A DNA stretch of 64,000 nucleotides from Ruminococcus flavefaciens 007c (GTDB taxonomy: Bacteria > Bacillota > Clostridia > Oscillospirales > Ruminococcaceae): the NCBI RefSeq assembly GCF_000571935.1, contig NZ_ATAX01000003.1, positions 91,040-155,039 on the forward strand, read 5' to 3'. The position numbers were made by a program, and so were the translations under genes. Below the pieces are notes generated by a model. The model was not told the origin of the DNA and did not search any database. It saw nothing but the letters and a program-made list of their open reading frames with translations. Positions 1-7,982 of the stretch are shown here, in pieces (within the stretch, counting starts at the first letter, position 1; each line of letters begins with the position of its first letter).

Positions 1-1382
1 ATCGCCATGAACGAAGGGTTGCACGAGTCTGTGAGAGCCTTCTGGAAGGTCTCAACGCCGTGTCCGTCTGTCTTATGACAGTTTATTCTCTTTTCCCTTT
101 CACCGTCAGGGAGCAGCTCAAATCCGTTGCAGCAGTAAGAGAATTTGTCAATATCAATAGCCTTTTCCTCAAGTGCCGAGGCTGCGGTGATTACCTTGAA
201 TACCGAACCCGGCTCATATCGCTCGCTTACGCACTTGTTTCTCCACTGGCGCTCACGGGCTTCGGGAGTATATTGCTCAATATCCTTTTCCGTGGGATTA
301 TCGATCTTATTCTCCACAAACACCCTGTTGAGCAGCATATCGCTGGAGAGCTCAAAGGGCTCGTTGAGGTTAAAGCTGGGATAGGTAGCCATTCCGTATA
401 CCGCGCCTGTCTGAGGATTCATAAGTATAGCGCACGAACGGTTCTTAACGCCGCTATCCTTGCTCATTGTCTCAAGATTTTTCTCCAGTATATACTGTAT
501 TTCCCTGTCTATCGTAAGATATACGTCCGAACCGTCCTTTGGCTCAAAGGTCTTTGAGTACCTGTAAGGCAGCTCCTTGCCGTGAGAATCCACAGCCGAA
601 ACTGTTCTGCCGTCAGTTCCGGAGAGATATTTGTTATAAGAAGCCTCTACGCCATATGCTCCGCCGCCGTAAGTAAAACCGACTACCTGAGCGGCAAGCT
701 CGTTCTGAGGATAATAACGCTTTGTATCCTCCTTGCAGCCTACGGAAACAAATCCCATTTCATCGAAGTAAGCGGCTATTTCATCGGCAGCAGCCTTCTC
801 TATCTGGCGGTTGAACTCATGATAGCGGCTGTCCTCATCTATGGCCTTTTTTATAGACTCAGAGGTAATATTCAGCCTGTTTGCGATAAAGTTAGCAGCC
901 TGTTCCTTGAATTCCTCAGCAGATGCAGGCAGTACATTCATTTCCTTTCCATCTTCATCGTAAACGGGAGTATATGTACCGTTTGCTTTATCGGTATTGC
1001 GCTTGTCGATGCGCTTCTGCAGAGTCTTCATATCCTCTCTGAACATCTGCGGATCCACAAATATTTTGTATACAGTAGCACTTTTGGCGAAGGCATAGCC
1101 GTTGGCATCATATATAGAGCCTCTGTGGGCAGATATGCTTATAGAGCCGAAGTGCTGGTTATTTGCCATTGTCTGGTATTCTTTATTCTCAAGCACCGAG
1201 ATCCTGAAAAAGTTTCCGACTACCGCAGCAAACAGGGTACTGAAGGCGGCGGTCATCACAAATTTTGTTCTGAACCTCATTGCTTTTGACGGATTGGTAT
1301 TTATCACAGCAGAATTCTTCCTTTCCGCGTTTTCTCTATAATAAAATAAGGCAGGGTATTCATGTGCCCCGCCTCTGAACAT
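1..1382 (-). CDS. Class B penicillin-binding protein (FtsI/SpoVD type), C-terminus outside window
   Basis: Septal peptidoglycan transpeptidase, partial: about 460 N-terminal residues are present and the 3' end lies beyond the left edge. Reading the minus strand gives a basic cytoplasmic tail, one membrane anchor (around residues 38-56), the N-terminal dimerisation segment (AHRGSIYD) and the start of the transpeptidase domain. The active-site box PGSVFK is at about residue 391 and the second box is SCNPSF. The third box (KTG) is outside the window. Position after mraZ, rsmH and ftsL fits the dcw cluster PBP. The first in-frame ATG is at 1382; an internal ATG at 1280, just before the membrane anchor, is an alternative, and neither has a good Shine-Dalgarno sequence. 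FtsI versus SpoVD cannot be decided without the C-terminus. Confidence 0.88.
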   Translation of the reverse strand, partial: MFRGGAHEYPALFYYRENAERKNSAVINTNPSKAMRFRTKFVMTAAFSTLFAAVVGNFFRISVLENKEYQTMANNQHFGSISISAHRGSIYDANGYAFAKSATVYKIFVDPQMFREDMKTLQKRIDKRNTDKANGTYTPVYDEDGKEMNVLPASAEEFKEQAANFIANRLNITSESIKKAIDEDSRYHEFNRQIEKAAADEIAAYFDEMGFVSVGCKEDTKRYYPQNELAAQVVGFTYGGGAYGVEASYNKYLSGTDGRTVSAVDSHGKELPYRYSKTFEPKDGSDVYLTIDREIQYILEKNLETMSKDSGVKNRSCAILMNPQTGAVYGMATYPSFNLNEPFELSSDMLLNRVFVENKIDNPTEKDIEQYTPEARERQWRNKCVSERYEPGSVFKVITAASALEEKAIDIDKFSYCCNGFELLPDGEREKRINCHKTDGHGVETFQKALTDSCNPSFMA

Positions 1383-1460
1383 CTTTATTTCTTTTTTGGG
1401 ATGTCCTTTTGTTTTGATACGACGAAGGATTTATCGCTATTCAAGCGTGGGACTGCCGCT

Positions 1461-1490
1461 CCCGGGCTTCATTTCCGCCCGAAGTCCGGG
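1461..1490. other. Inverted repeat in the ftsL-PBP gap
   Basis: CCCGGGCTTC at 1461-1470 pairs with GAAGTCCGGG at 1481-1490 (one bulge). It lies in the 246-bp gap between ftsL and the PBP, which is unusually long for this cluster. No T-run follows on either strand, so it is not a clear intrinsic terminator; an mRNA structure in the PBP leader is possible. Confidence 0.4.
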
Positions 1491-1628
1491 AACTGCAATT
1501 CCGTTATTCCGATCACCCGCTGTATCTCCGTGTTCTACATATAACTTCGGCATTTATATATATTTTTTTCGTTGCCGATAGTGTTCATTTTAATTACAGG
1601 CAGTCCATGTGTTATATTTATATTGGTA

Positions 1629-2129
1629 CTACCCTCTGAAATATTCCATGCATTTATCGAAAAGGGACTTTATTTTCGCGATCAGTCCTTTTTCCTGCTC
1701 CGGAATAGTAACGACATCACCTGTCTGAATCTTTTTGTAAGTGATCTGCGAGGAATTGAGTTTGACCATTCCAAGCGATTGCGCATATTCTTCTATGTTC
1801 TTTGCGGACATCTTACTGTCGAGTTCAGACTGGAGTCTTACATTTTCGGCTTCGGCCGTATCCAGCTTCTCATTCATGGCAGCTACCTTGTTATACATGG
1901 TATTGCGCTTATCAAGTGAATAGATAACCGAGCCAAGCAGTGCGGCAGCCAGTATTGATACAAAAACTATCATGAGGATAGAGCCGCTTCGGGCTTCGTT
2001 GCTCCTCATCTGTATCTCGGGCTTCTGCTCAGATTCGTCATGCTTTGTGCCGCCTGTTTCGGTTGTCTCGTCCAACTCGGCATCATCAAAGCTTTCGTCG
2101 TTATAATAGCGTACAGTGTTTTCAGCCAT
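1629..2129 (-). CDS. ftsL: Cell division protein FtsL-like (DivIC/FtsL family)
   Basis: 166-residue bitopic protein: acidic cytoplasmic N-terminus (1-48), one membrane segment at about 50-70, then a coiled coil (about 75-110) and a short C-terminal region with an A-x2-LGM element typical of FtsL/DivIC proteins. These proteins form the FtsB-FtsL-FtsQ type complex that activates septal FtsW/FtsI. The start overlaps the rsmH stop by 8 bp, so it is translationally coupled. The assignment rests on topology, coiled coil and gene order, because sequence conservation in this family is low. Confidence 0.8.
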   Translation of the reverse strand: MAENTVRYYNDESFDDAELDETTETGGTKHDESEQKPEIQMRSNEARSGSILMIVFVSILAAALLGSVIYSLDKRNTMYNKVAAMNEKLDTAEAENVRLQSELDSKMSAKNIEEYAQSLGMVKLNSSQITYKKIQTGDVVTIPEQEKGLIAKIKSLFDKCMEYFRG

Positions 2130-3063
2130 TGCTTATCGCACTCCTTTCTATTATTCTGAGCTTAGCGCTTCTGCTTCTGTTGTTCCTTTCGAGTTCTTGT
2201 TCTTTAGCCTCTAACGGCTTTCTGTTTATAAGCTTTCCCTGCGGTTTCTTACCGCATACACACTGGGGAAAATCCGGCGGGCATATACAGCCCCTGCACC
2301 ATTCGGCAAACTTCTGTTTAACAAGTCTGTCTTCAAGTGAATGGAAGGTTATAACTGCAAGTCTTCCGCCTGCCTTCAGACTGTGGAATGCGTCATCGAG
2401 TCCTTTTGAAAGGTGCTCAAATTCTCCGTTTACGGCGATCCTTATAGCCTGAAAGGTTTTTTTACATGGGTTCTTTTCACGTCTCGCCTTCTGAGGAACA
2501 CTTTCTCTGATGATATCTGCAAGCTGCAATGTAGTCTCTATGGGAGCGTTTTCTCTTGCTCTGATGATATTCGAGGCGATCTTTCTGGAGAATTTCTCCT
2601 CGCCGTACTCAAATATAATCCTTGCAAGTTCCGATTCCGAATAGGTATTGACAACATCCGCTGCGCTCATTCCCTCCTTGCTCATACGCATATCAAGCGG
2701 GGCATCGGAGTGGTAAGAGAAGCCTCTGCTCCCCTCGTCAAGCTGAAATGATGAAACGCCGAGATCCATGAGGATACCGTCGGCATATTCTATATCAAGT
2801 TCGTCGAGAACTGCTCTGATCTCCGAGTAATTCCTGTGGAATACTCTCGCATTCTTGAACGCCGACAGCCTTTCCGTCGCAACCGCGACTGCGTCGGGAT
2901 CTCTGTCCAGAGCTATGAGCCTGCCATTCTCATTAAGGCGGGCTGCTATTGCAGAGGAGTGACCTGCACCGCCTGCGGTACCGTCTACATAGACACCGTC
3001 GGGACGGATATTGAGTCCTTCAATACATTCCTCAAGCATAACAGGTATATGGCTGAATTCCAT
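2122..3063 (-). CDS. rsmH: 16S rRNA (cytosine(1402)-N(4))-methyltransferase RsmH
   Basis: 313 residues, normal length for RsmH/MraW, which N4-methylates C1402 of 16S rRNA in the ribosomal P site using SAM. The N-terminus HIPVMLEECIEGL and the glycine-rich SAM motif DGTAGGAGHS (about residues 28-37) are diagnostic. Further family motifs are DLGVSSFQLD and the late ITFHSLEDRLVK. It is the second gene of the dcw cluster, about 60 bp after mraZ and overlapping ftsL by 8 bp, so it probably shares the mraZ promoter. Confidence 0.97.
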   Translation of the reverse strand: MEFSHIPVMLEECIEGLNIRPDGVYVDGTAGGAGHSSAIAARLNENGRLIALDRDPDAVAVATERLSAFKNARVFHRNYSEIRAVLDELDIEYADGILMDLGVSSFQLDEGSRGFSYHSDAPLDMRMSKEGMSAADVVNTYSESELARIIFEYGEEKFSRKIASNIIRARENAPIETTLQLADIIRESVPQKARREKNPCKKTFQAIRIAVNGEFEHLSKGLDDAFHSLKAGGRLAVITFHSLEDRLVKQKFAEWCRGCICPPDFPQCVCGKKPQGKLINRKPLEAKEQELERNNRSRSAKLRIIERSAISNG

Positions 3064-3122
3064 TCAATAAAACTCTCCTTCGTCCGGTGTACATACCGGA
3101 AACAAAGACAAAAACGTTCGCA

Positions 3123-3554
3123 TCAGATAACCAGCTTATCAAGCACACTGTTGATCTCTTCCTGAGAGATATTGCTGTTGAATTCTTCCCACTTGGACTT
3201 GTTCCATATCTCAGCTCTTCTGTTCGCGCCGATTACTACCACCTCATCGGTGATGCCTGCGTGGTCTCTGAGCTGCTGGGTGATGAAGATACGTCCCTGC
3301 TTATCGGGGACCTGCTTATCTGCACCTGCAAGGAGCTTACGTCTTATGTCGCTTCCCTGCTTACCGGGTATGGAGTTAAGGGTATCACAATAGTCCTGAA
3401 ATGCTTCTGGCGAATATACGGCGATATAGGAGTCATCATGTCCCTGACAAAGGTAAAACTCAGGTCCGAGGACCTCACGGAGTTTTGTAGGGAAGCTCAT
3501 ACGGCCCTTCTGATCTATACTGGGGTAATAAGTACCGCACAACAGATCTGCCAT
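3123..3554 (-). CDS. mraZ: Transcriptional regulator MraZ
   Basis: 143-residue protein with two SpoVT-AbrB-like modules, each carrying the MraZ signature (DQKGRMSFP near residue 14 and DKQGRIFI near residue 85). MraZ forms a ring-shaped multimer that binds direct repeats upstream of its own gene and controls the dcw operon. Here it is the first gene of the cluster, behind a consensus promoter with GGTGA direct repeats spaced by 10 bp. The start follows a purine-rich GGGAAAGAGAGG stretch. Confidence 0.97.
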   Translation of the reverse strand: MADLLCGTYYPSIDQKGRMSFPTKLREVLGPEFYLCQGHDDSYIAVYSPEAFQDYCDTLNSIPGKQGSDIRRKLLAGADKQVPDKQGRIFITQQLRDHAGITDEVVVIGANRRAEIWNKSKWEEFNSNISQEEINSVLDKLVI

Positions 3555-3592
3555 CGAACTTCGCCTCTCTTTCCCTTGATCTTAGGAATGAT

Positions 3593-3637
3593 TCACCCTA
3601 ATTTGGAATTTTTTACATCCAATCACCTTTTTTCACC
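3593..3637 (-). promoter_or_regulatory. Promoter-proximal MraZ-box cluster
   Basis: Three copies of GGTGA on the minus strand (plus-strand TCACC at 3593, 3623 and 3633) lie just downstream of the -10 box. Their offsets of 30 and 10 bp put them on one face of the helix. MraZ is known to bind directly repeated G-rich boxes in its own promoter; the phasing and position support operators, but binding is inferred. Confidence 0.7.
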
Positions 3638-3645
3638 CTAAAACT

Positions 3646-3674
3646 ATTTTATCATTATTCGGGTAGAATATCAA
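3646..3674 (-). promoter_or_regulatory. Sigma-A promoter of mraZ / dcw operon
   Basis: Minus strand: -35 TTGATA (3669-3674), 17-bp spacer, -10 TAAAAT (3646-3651). The predicted start near 3638 places the first GGTGA box at the transcription start, suited to repression. Confidence 0.75.
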
Positions 3675-3802
3675 GACGGAGTATTTCACAATCATTAACA
3701 CAGAAATCGCCTATTTTTTGTTGATTTTGTTCAATGATTAATCAAAGGATGTTTAGAAACGAAACAAACGTTTTTATTTTTGTTAAATTTTTTCTTTGCT
3801 TT

Positions 3803-3870
3803 TCACCTTTTTTCACCTTTTTGGAAATTTTACAGGATTTTTTTACCACTGAGCTTCACCTTTTATCACC
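3803..3870 (-). promoter_or_regulatory. Distal MraZ-box cluster
   Basis: Four more GGTGA units on the minus strand (plus-strand TCACC at 3803, 3813, 3856 and 3866), arranged as two pairs with exact 10-bp spacing, about 130-200 bp upstream of the -35 box. The same unit and spacing as the proximal cluster suggests a second binding platform, possibly for looping. Confidence 0.55.
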
Positions 3871-3878
3871 AAAAAGGA

Positions 3879-3936
3879 GAAATAAGTCTCCGGATATAGA
3901 TAGACTGACTCTATCTCCTATCCAAAGACTTATTTC
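3879..3936 (-). terminator. Long hairpin, probable terminator of the SpoIID-like gene
   Basis: Perfect 11-bp outer arms GAAATAAGTCT (3879-3889) and AGACTTATTTC (3926-3936) enclose further nested pairing (GGATA/TATCC and AGATAGA/TCTATCT) around a 5-nt loop. On the minus strand it follows the SpoIID-like stop at 3977 and is followed by CCTTTTTGG. Confidence 0.65.
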
Positions 3937-3976
3937 TTTTGTTCTGTAAAACACGCGGCATATCGCCGTTTATAAA

Positions 3977-5272
3977 TCAATCATATGTATATGTAAGATT
4001 GAATTTGGATGATTTGAGTCCAAGCATCATCGAGAACGGATAACCCTTTGCAGTGATCTGTCCGTCGATGGAAACTTCGGTCACATAGCCTGTCTCATCC
4101 GAATATACAGGCTGTATCCAGTTACCGGGATCGTCCGAAAGCGTAATATGATAACCTGCTTCTAGCTTTTTCTTTACATCAGCGGCACTCATATATGTAA
4201 CTGTGCCCCAGTGGGGATCAAAGGCAGCATCGTAATCACTGGGCACGCTTCTGAGGTAGGGATAATCCGCATAGAATACCTCATAGCAGTTTGCCGAGCA
4301 GCCTCCGCTGGAAGCAGAGAATACAGTCAGTGCATAGCTGTCGTCGTAATAGAGCGCCTCACCGAGAACCTCCTCACAGGCGTCGATAACTACCTGCGGC
4401 GGATTGGGCTTGCCTCTCAGATCCTTTGAGTCGTCACCGTTATACTTTATATAAGTATATACGGCAACCGCCTGAGCCTTGATAGCTTCATACGAGAAGC
4501 TTCCGCCCACCTCACGGTTAACGATCTCAGAGACTACCTTTAATGTATCGCCGGCAGGCTCGTGAGCAATGGTAAGCTCTTCCTCATCGGTAAGACCTGT
4601 ATTCATAAGAGTCGTACCGGGGTAGTAATGGAAGAGGATATCCTGATATGTCCAACCTGCATAAGCAGCATAGAAGTTTGCGCCATTCTGGCTCATTCCC
4701 ACTCCGTGTCCCCAGCCGTAGGTAACGAAGGCGAACTGTCCGGGCTCGGCAGCAACACTGGGATCGGGCTGTGAAGCGGGTATATCTCCCACATAAGCCC
4801 CCGATGTCTTGAGCTCAACAGCCGTAGGCTCCTTGCTCCTGCTCTTGGCAGCATTCTTTGAAAGAGTCGGCGTACCTTTTTTCAGTGCGCTTTTCTTCTT
4901 TGCAGCGGCTTCCTTGAGAGCCTTGCGCTCCTCCTCGGAAAGACCTGCATACGGATCGACGGGTTCGCCCACCTTTGCCATTTCGGGTGTAGCGAGCTCA
5001 TAGCTTATAAGCGTCAGGCTGGAATCATATTCGCTGACATCAGCCTTTGTCCAGTCCTCGGGCATTTTCTGTTCTTCCTCGGAAGCAGCCGTTTCGGAAT
5101 CGGAAGATGGCTCCGTTTTATCGCTTGCAGTACTTTCATTTTCAGATGTCGTAACCGAAGTTACCTCCTCGGCAGTTGTTATATCTGCTGTGTCCATGCC
5201 GGTAGAAGCTGCGAATACAAGTATTCCCGAAGCCGCAGCCGCCGCCCGTCTAAGCGTTTTCTGCATTTTCAT
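3977..5272 (-). CDS. SpoIID/LytB domain protein
   Basis: 431 residues with an N-terminal signal peptide or anchor (about 1-27), a long Ser/Thr/Glu- and Lys/Ala-rich linker (about 30-170), and a SpoIID domain (about 180-430). The domain signature is seen as EIVNREVGG followed by EAIKAQAVAVYTY; the Glu of SEIVNRE matches the catalytic glutamate of SpoIID lytic transglycosylases, which cleave stem-peptide-free glycan strands. It lies 44 bp after a sortase gene in a run with two sortases and cinA, so the role may be vegetative wall remodelling rather than engulfment. SpoIID itself normally sits near murA/spoIIQ, so orthology is not claimed. Confidence 0.85.
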   Translation of the reverse strand: MKMQKTLRRAAAAASGILVFAASTGMDTADITTAEEVTSVTTSENESTASDKTEPSSDSETAASEEEQKMPEDWTKADVSEYDSSLTLISYELATPEMAKVGEPVDPYAGLSEEERKALKEAAAKKKSALKKGTPTLSKNAAKSRSKEPTAVELKTSGAYVGDIPASQPDPSVAAEPGQFAFVTYGWGHGVGMSQNGANFYAAYAGWTYQDILFHYYPGTTLMNTGLTDEEELTIAHEPAGDTLKVVSEIVNREVGGSFSYEAIKAQAVAVYTYIKYNGDDSKDLRGKPNPPQVVIDACEEVLGEALYYDDSYALTVFSASSGGCSANCYEVFYADYPYLRSVPSDYDAAFDPHWGTVTYMSAADVKKKLEAGYHITLSDDPGNWIQPVYSDETGYVTEVSIDGQITAKGYPFSMMLGLKSSKFNLTYTYD

Positions 5273-5316
5273 AACAATCTCCTTTAAAAATCATAAGGTC
5301 TGCTCACTGCTGATCG

Positions 5317-6291
5317 TCAGTCTTGGGGTGGTGTATCGTGCTCAGCGTCATTTTTCTCTTTTTCCTTCTGAGCTTTTTTCCACTCCTCAGTGCGCTGGAT
5401 AGTTGTCATGTCTCCTGCGACCTCGCCGTCTCTGAGCTTTCTTGCAACTACAAGGAAACGGGAATTATCCTCGTCCGCATAGCAGGTAGAGAGCGTCAGC
5501 AGCTTGTCGCCGTACTTTACATCTACTCCTGTATCCATCATCCAATTGCGTTTGCAGCAATCGATATAGAAATTGAAATCTTCTTCCGTATCAAGCTCCT
5601 CCATGTTCCAGTAATGGAAATCGGTAGCGTTATAGCTTCCGCTGGTAACAAGAAAGGCAAAGATAACGTAATCGTAGTCTTTATAGTTTGAACTGAGCTG
5701 TATAAACGGGCTCTGTTCGTAGAAACCAAAATCCTGACGGTACCTTCTGAGGCAGCCCATCATATTTCCGTTCCACATAGCGTGGCCATATATGACCTGA
5801 TTTTCCGAATGCTGACTCTCGTCGCTGCCGAACTCATCGCGGTAGTCCAGGTAGAGAGTGCCCTCCTCTTGGATATTCCTGTTCAGGTCATGATTGAGGT
5901 AATAAGCATCGGGAACATATTCATCGGGGCCGTAGTACGGATCGTTTGCAGCTATCTCTCCGGGATCCTTTACAAAGGGGTAATCCAGCTGAAGGCCGTC
6001 AATCTTGATCCAGCCTGCAATATCCTTGTTTATCCTCAGGAGAGACTTTGCTCTTTCCGTCATGCCGTTATCGGAAGGAGAATAGCTTACTTTATCCATC
6101 CAGCCGTCTACAGACTTATTATCGGACGCTGCTTCGGTAGTAGCCTCAATAACGAGACTGTTTGTCGGTACCACTTCCCTGTCCTTTTTAAGGAAGACGG
6201 CAAGACCGCCGAGTCCGAGAGCTGCTGCACACACGGCGCAGGCTGCAATGGTTTTACTTTTTTTGCTCATTGATAATTCATCTGCCTCCAT
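5317..6291 (-). CDS. Class B sortase
   Basis: 324 residues: N-terminal membrane anchor (about 12-34) and a sortase domain with all three catalytic residues, His170 (IYGH), Cys270 (TLSTC) and Arg284 (VVARKL). The helix insertion before the TLxTC strand and the overall spacing fit class B. It should cleave a sorting signal and attach the protein to the wall or to a pilin. ATG at 6291 overlaps the stop of the upstream sortase (TAATG); an internal ATG seven codons later is also possible. The substrate is not in the window. The C-terminal tail is charged and Lys/Glu-rich. Confidence 0.9.
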   Translation of the reverse strand: MEADELSMSKKSKTIAACAVCAAALGLGGLAVFLKKDREVVPTNSLVIEATTEAASDNKSVDGWMDKVSYSPSDNGMTERAKSLLRINKDIAGWIKIDGLQLDYPFVKDPGEIAANDPYYGPDEYVPDAYYLNHDLNRNIQEEGTLYLDYRDEFGSDESQHSENQVIYGHAMWNGNMMGCLRRYRQDFGFYEQSPFIQLSSNYKDYDYVIFAFLVTSGSYNATDFHYWNMEELDTEEDFNFYIDCCKRNWMMDTGVDVKYGDKLLTLSTCYADEDNSRFLVVARKLRDGEVAGDMTTIQRTEEWKKAQKEKEKNDAEHDTPPQD

Positions 6292-7982
6292 TAACCGTAG
6301 GGAACGAACTCCGCATCCGGATCATATCGTTCGCCCGGATGCTCGTCATAATATATGGTAGGCCACTTGATATTCGGATTTGCCTTGCTGTTCTGTGTAC
6401 CCGCCATTGGATCCTCGCCCTCTCTTACGCGCCTTGCCATTATAATAAGACGTCCTCTTTCCTCGTCGGGAAGAGTTGTATTGCAGGTGAAAAGTGTCAG
6501 GATAGGATCGCCGTACTTAACGTCCACATCGGTAAGTCTGAGGGATCTCTTCTTTGCTTCGTTGACGAAGTTGTAGAAATCACCTTCGTTATCAAAGTCG
6601 AGCATATTCCAGCAGTCGAACTTTGTATCCGTCTCGTCCGAAGCATCAACAATAAAGAATGCAAATATCTTATATGTGTACTTCTCGTAGTTTGAACTGA
6701 GGTAGATAATAGGGTGTTTGCCGTAGTAATCCTCATGTCTCTGGTACCATTTCAGGCTTCCGAACATCTGCTCATCAAGCATATTATGGCCGTAGATGAC
6801 AAGATTATCTGAATTTTCCGTTTTCAGGTAACCATCCTCGCCCACATCATCGAAGTGATTTCTGAAGTCAAGGAAGAGCTCACCTGCTATGTTTTCGCTG
6901 AGGTCAAACTTCTTATTGAGGTACTTATTATTATCCTCAGACTGCATAACAGGGTTATTTATGGGAGTATCGGGAATTGTGATGACTCCTACGATATCAT
7001 TGTTCTGATCCCAGAGCTTGCGCGCTCCATCCAGCATACCCTTATATCGTATACGCTTCTCACCTTCATCCTCGACAGCCTCTGTCGGGGCTTCCCTGTC
7101 CTCATATATTTCGTATATTTCCATAAGCTCCCTGGTCTTGTGCTTACTTGCCCACAGATCATAGTAATAGTCACCTACAAAATAGCCGCAGACGAATATA
7201 GCTACAACAGAGCCGAGGAATACTATCTTTCTTATACACTCGCCGACGCTGTCGCCCTTTTCGGGGAAAAGTCCGCGCAGGCGCTGTGCCGGTGTTTTTT
7301 TCTTCTTTTTCTTCTTGCTGCCCGCAGGCTTCTGTGACGAATGACCCCTTTCAGGCGGTTCAGCCTCATGTCTCATAACTGGCGGCTCGGCCTCATGCCT
7401 CATAACTGGCGGCGGAGCCTCTTTCCGGTCATGACCGGGAGGAGTGAATATCACCGTATCCTCGGCAGCGTCCTCACGGATAACGTCGGAAACGTCGATC
7501 CCGCTGTTCTCCTCTGCCTGAGAATATCCTGTATCTTCCGCTGCAGTCTCGGTAAAGTTCAGCACCTCTTCGGTAACATCTGCTGTCACCTCCGAGAAAT
7601 CCTCGGTTATCTCCTCTGCTATCTCATGGAGCTCCTCTTGTACGGGAGATTCCAGCGCAGGGATTATATCCGATATATCAGGACCTGCCTTTGCTGCAGC
7701 AGCAGCTTCCTCAGCCTTTTCAGCTGCAAGTCTTGCAGCCGCAGCCTTTTCATTGGCAATGGCTTCATCAAGCTCGTCAAGTATATCAGCGGCAGTAGAG
7801 CTGCGTTTTTCCTTGGCGCGCATTATACGCTCCGCCATAGTTTCGCCGTGCTCTGAATCCGCTTTATTGTCATATGTCGTCGGAGCGACTTCTGCTTCAC
7901 CGTGGATAGACCTTCTGATAGCTTTAATCTTCTCAGCTCTGCGCTGAGCCTCGGTCATTCCGTCGGTCATCTTTTCGCTCAT
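6291..7982 (-). CDS. Class B sortase with long cytoplasmic N-terminal region
   Basis: 563 residues. A large acidic, Ala/Glu-rich cytoplasmic region (1-220), a poly-Lys stretch (about 223-229), one membrane segment (about 252-270) and then a sortase domain with His399 (IYGH), Cys500 (TLFTC) and Arg517 (IMARRV). It is about twice the length of ordinary SrtB. The N-region carries a duplicated PPVMRHEAE unit (about 191-209) and coiled-coil-like segments. The start overlaps the cinA stop by one base and the stop overlaps the next sortase start by one base, so the three are tightly coupled. The role of the N-region is unknown. Confidence 0.88.
   Translation of the reverse strand: MSEKMTDGMTEAQRRAEKIKAIRRSIHGEAEVAPTTYDNKADSEHGETMAERIMRAKEKRSSTAADILDELDEAIANEKAAAARLAAEKAEEAAAAAKAGPDISDIIPALESPVQEELHEIAEEITEDFSEVTADVTEEVLNFTETAAEDTGYSQAEENSGIDVSDVIREDAAEDTVIFTPPGHDRKEAPPPVMRHEAEPPVMRHEAEPPERGHSSQKPAGSKKKKKKKTPAQRLRGLFPEKGDSVGECIRKIVFLGSVVAIFVCGYFVGDYYYDLWASKHKTRELMEIYEIYEDREAPTEAVEDEGEKRIRYKGMLDGARKLWDQNNDIVGVITIPDTPINNPVMQSEDNNKYLNKKFDLSENIAGELFLDFRNHFDDVGEDGYLKTENSDNLVIYGHNMLDEQMFGSLKWYQRHEDYYGKHPIIYLSSNYEKYTYKIFAFFIVDASDETDTKFDCWNMLDFDNEGDFYNFVNEAKKRSLRLTDVDVKYGDPILTLFTCNTTLPDEERGRLIIMARRVREGEDPMAGTQNSKANPNIKWPTIYYDEHPGERYDPDAEFVPYG

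Larger units (their letters stand above)
3555..3976. other. Non-coding regulatory region upstream of mraZ
   Basis: 422 bp without a credible gene. It holds the mraZ promoter, two clusters of putative MraZ boxes, and a long hairpin downstream of the SpoIID-like gene. The stretch between 3675 and 3800 is AT-rich and shows nothing else I can name. Confidence 0.85.

Noticed and set aside
60..1289. Plus-strand open frames over the left end
   Set aside because: They are antisense to the PBP, whose minus-strand frame shows the serine box, the SCN motif and a membrane anchor.
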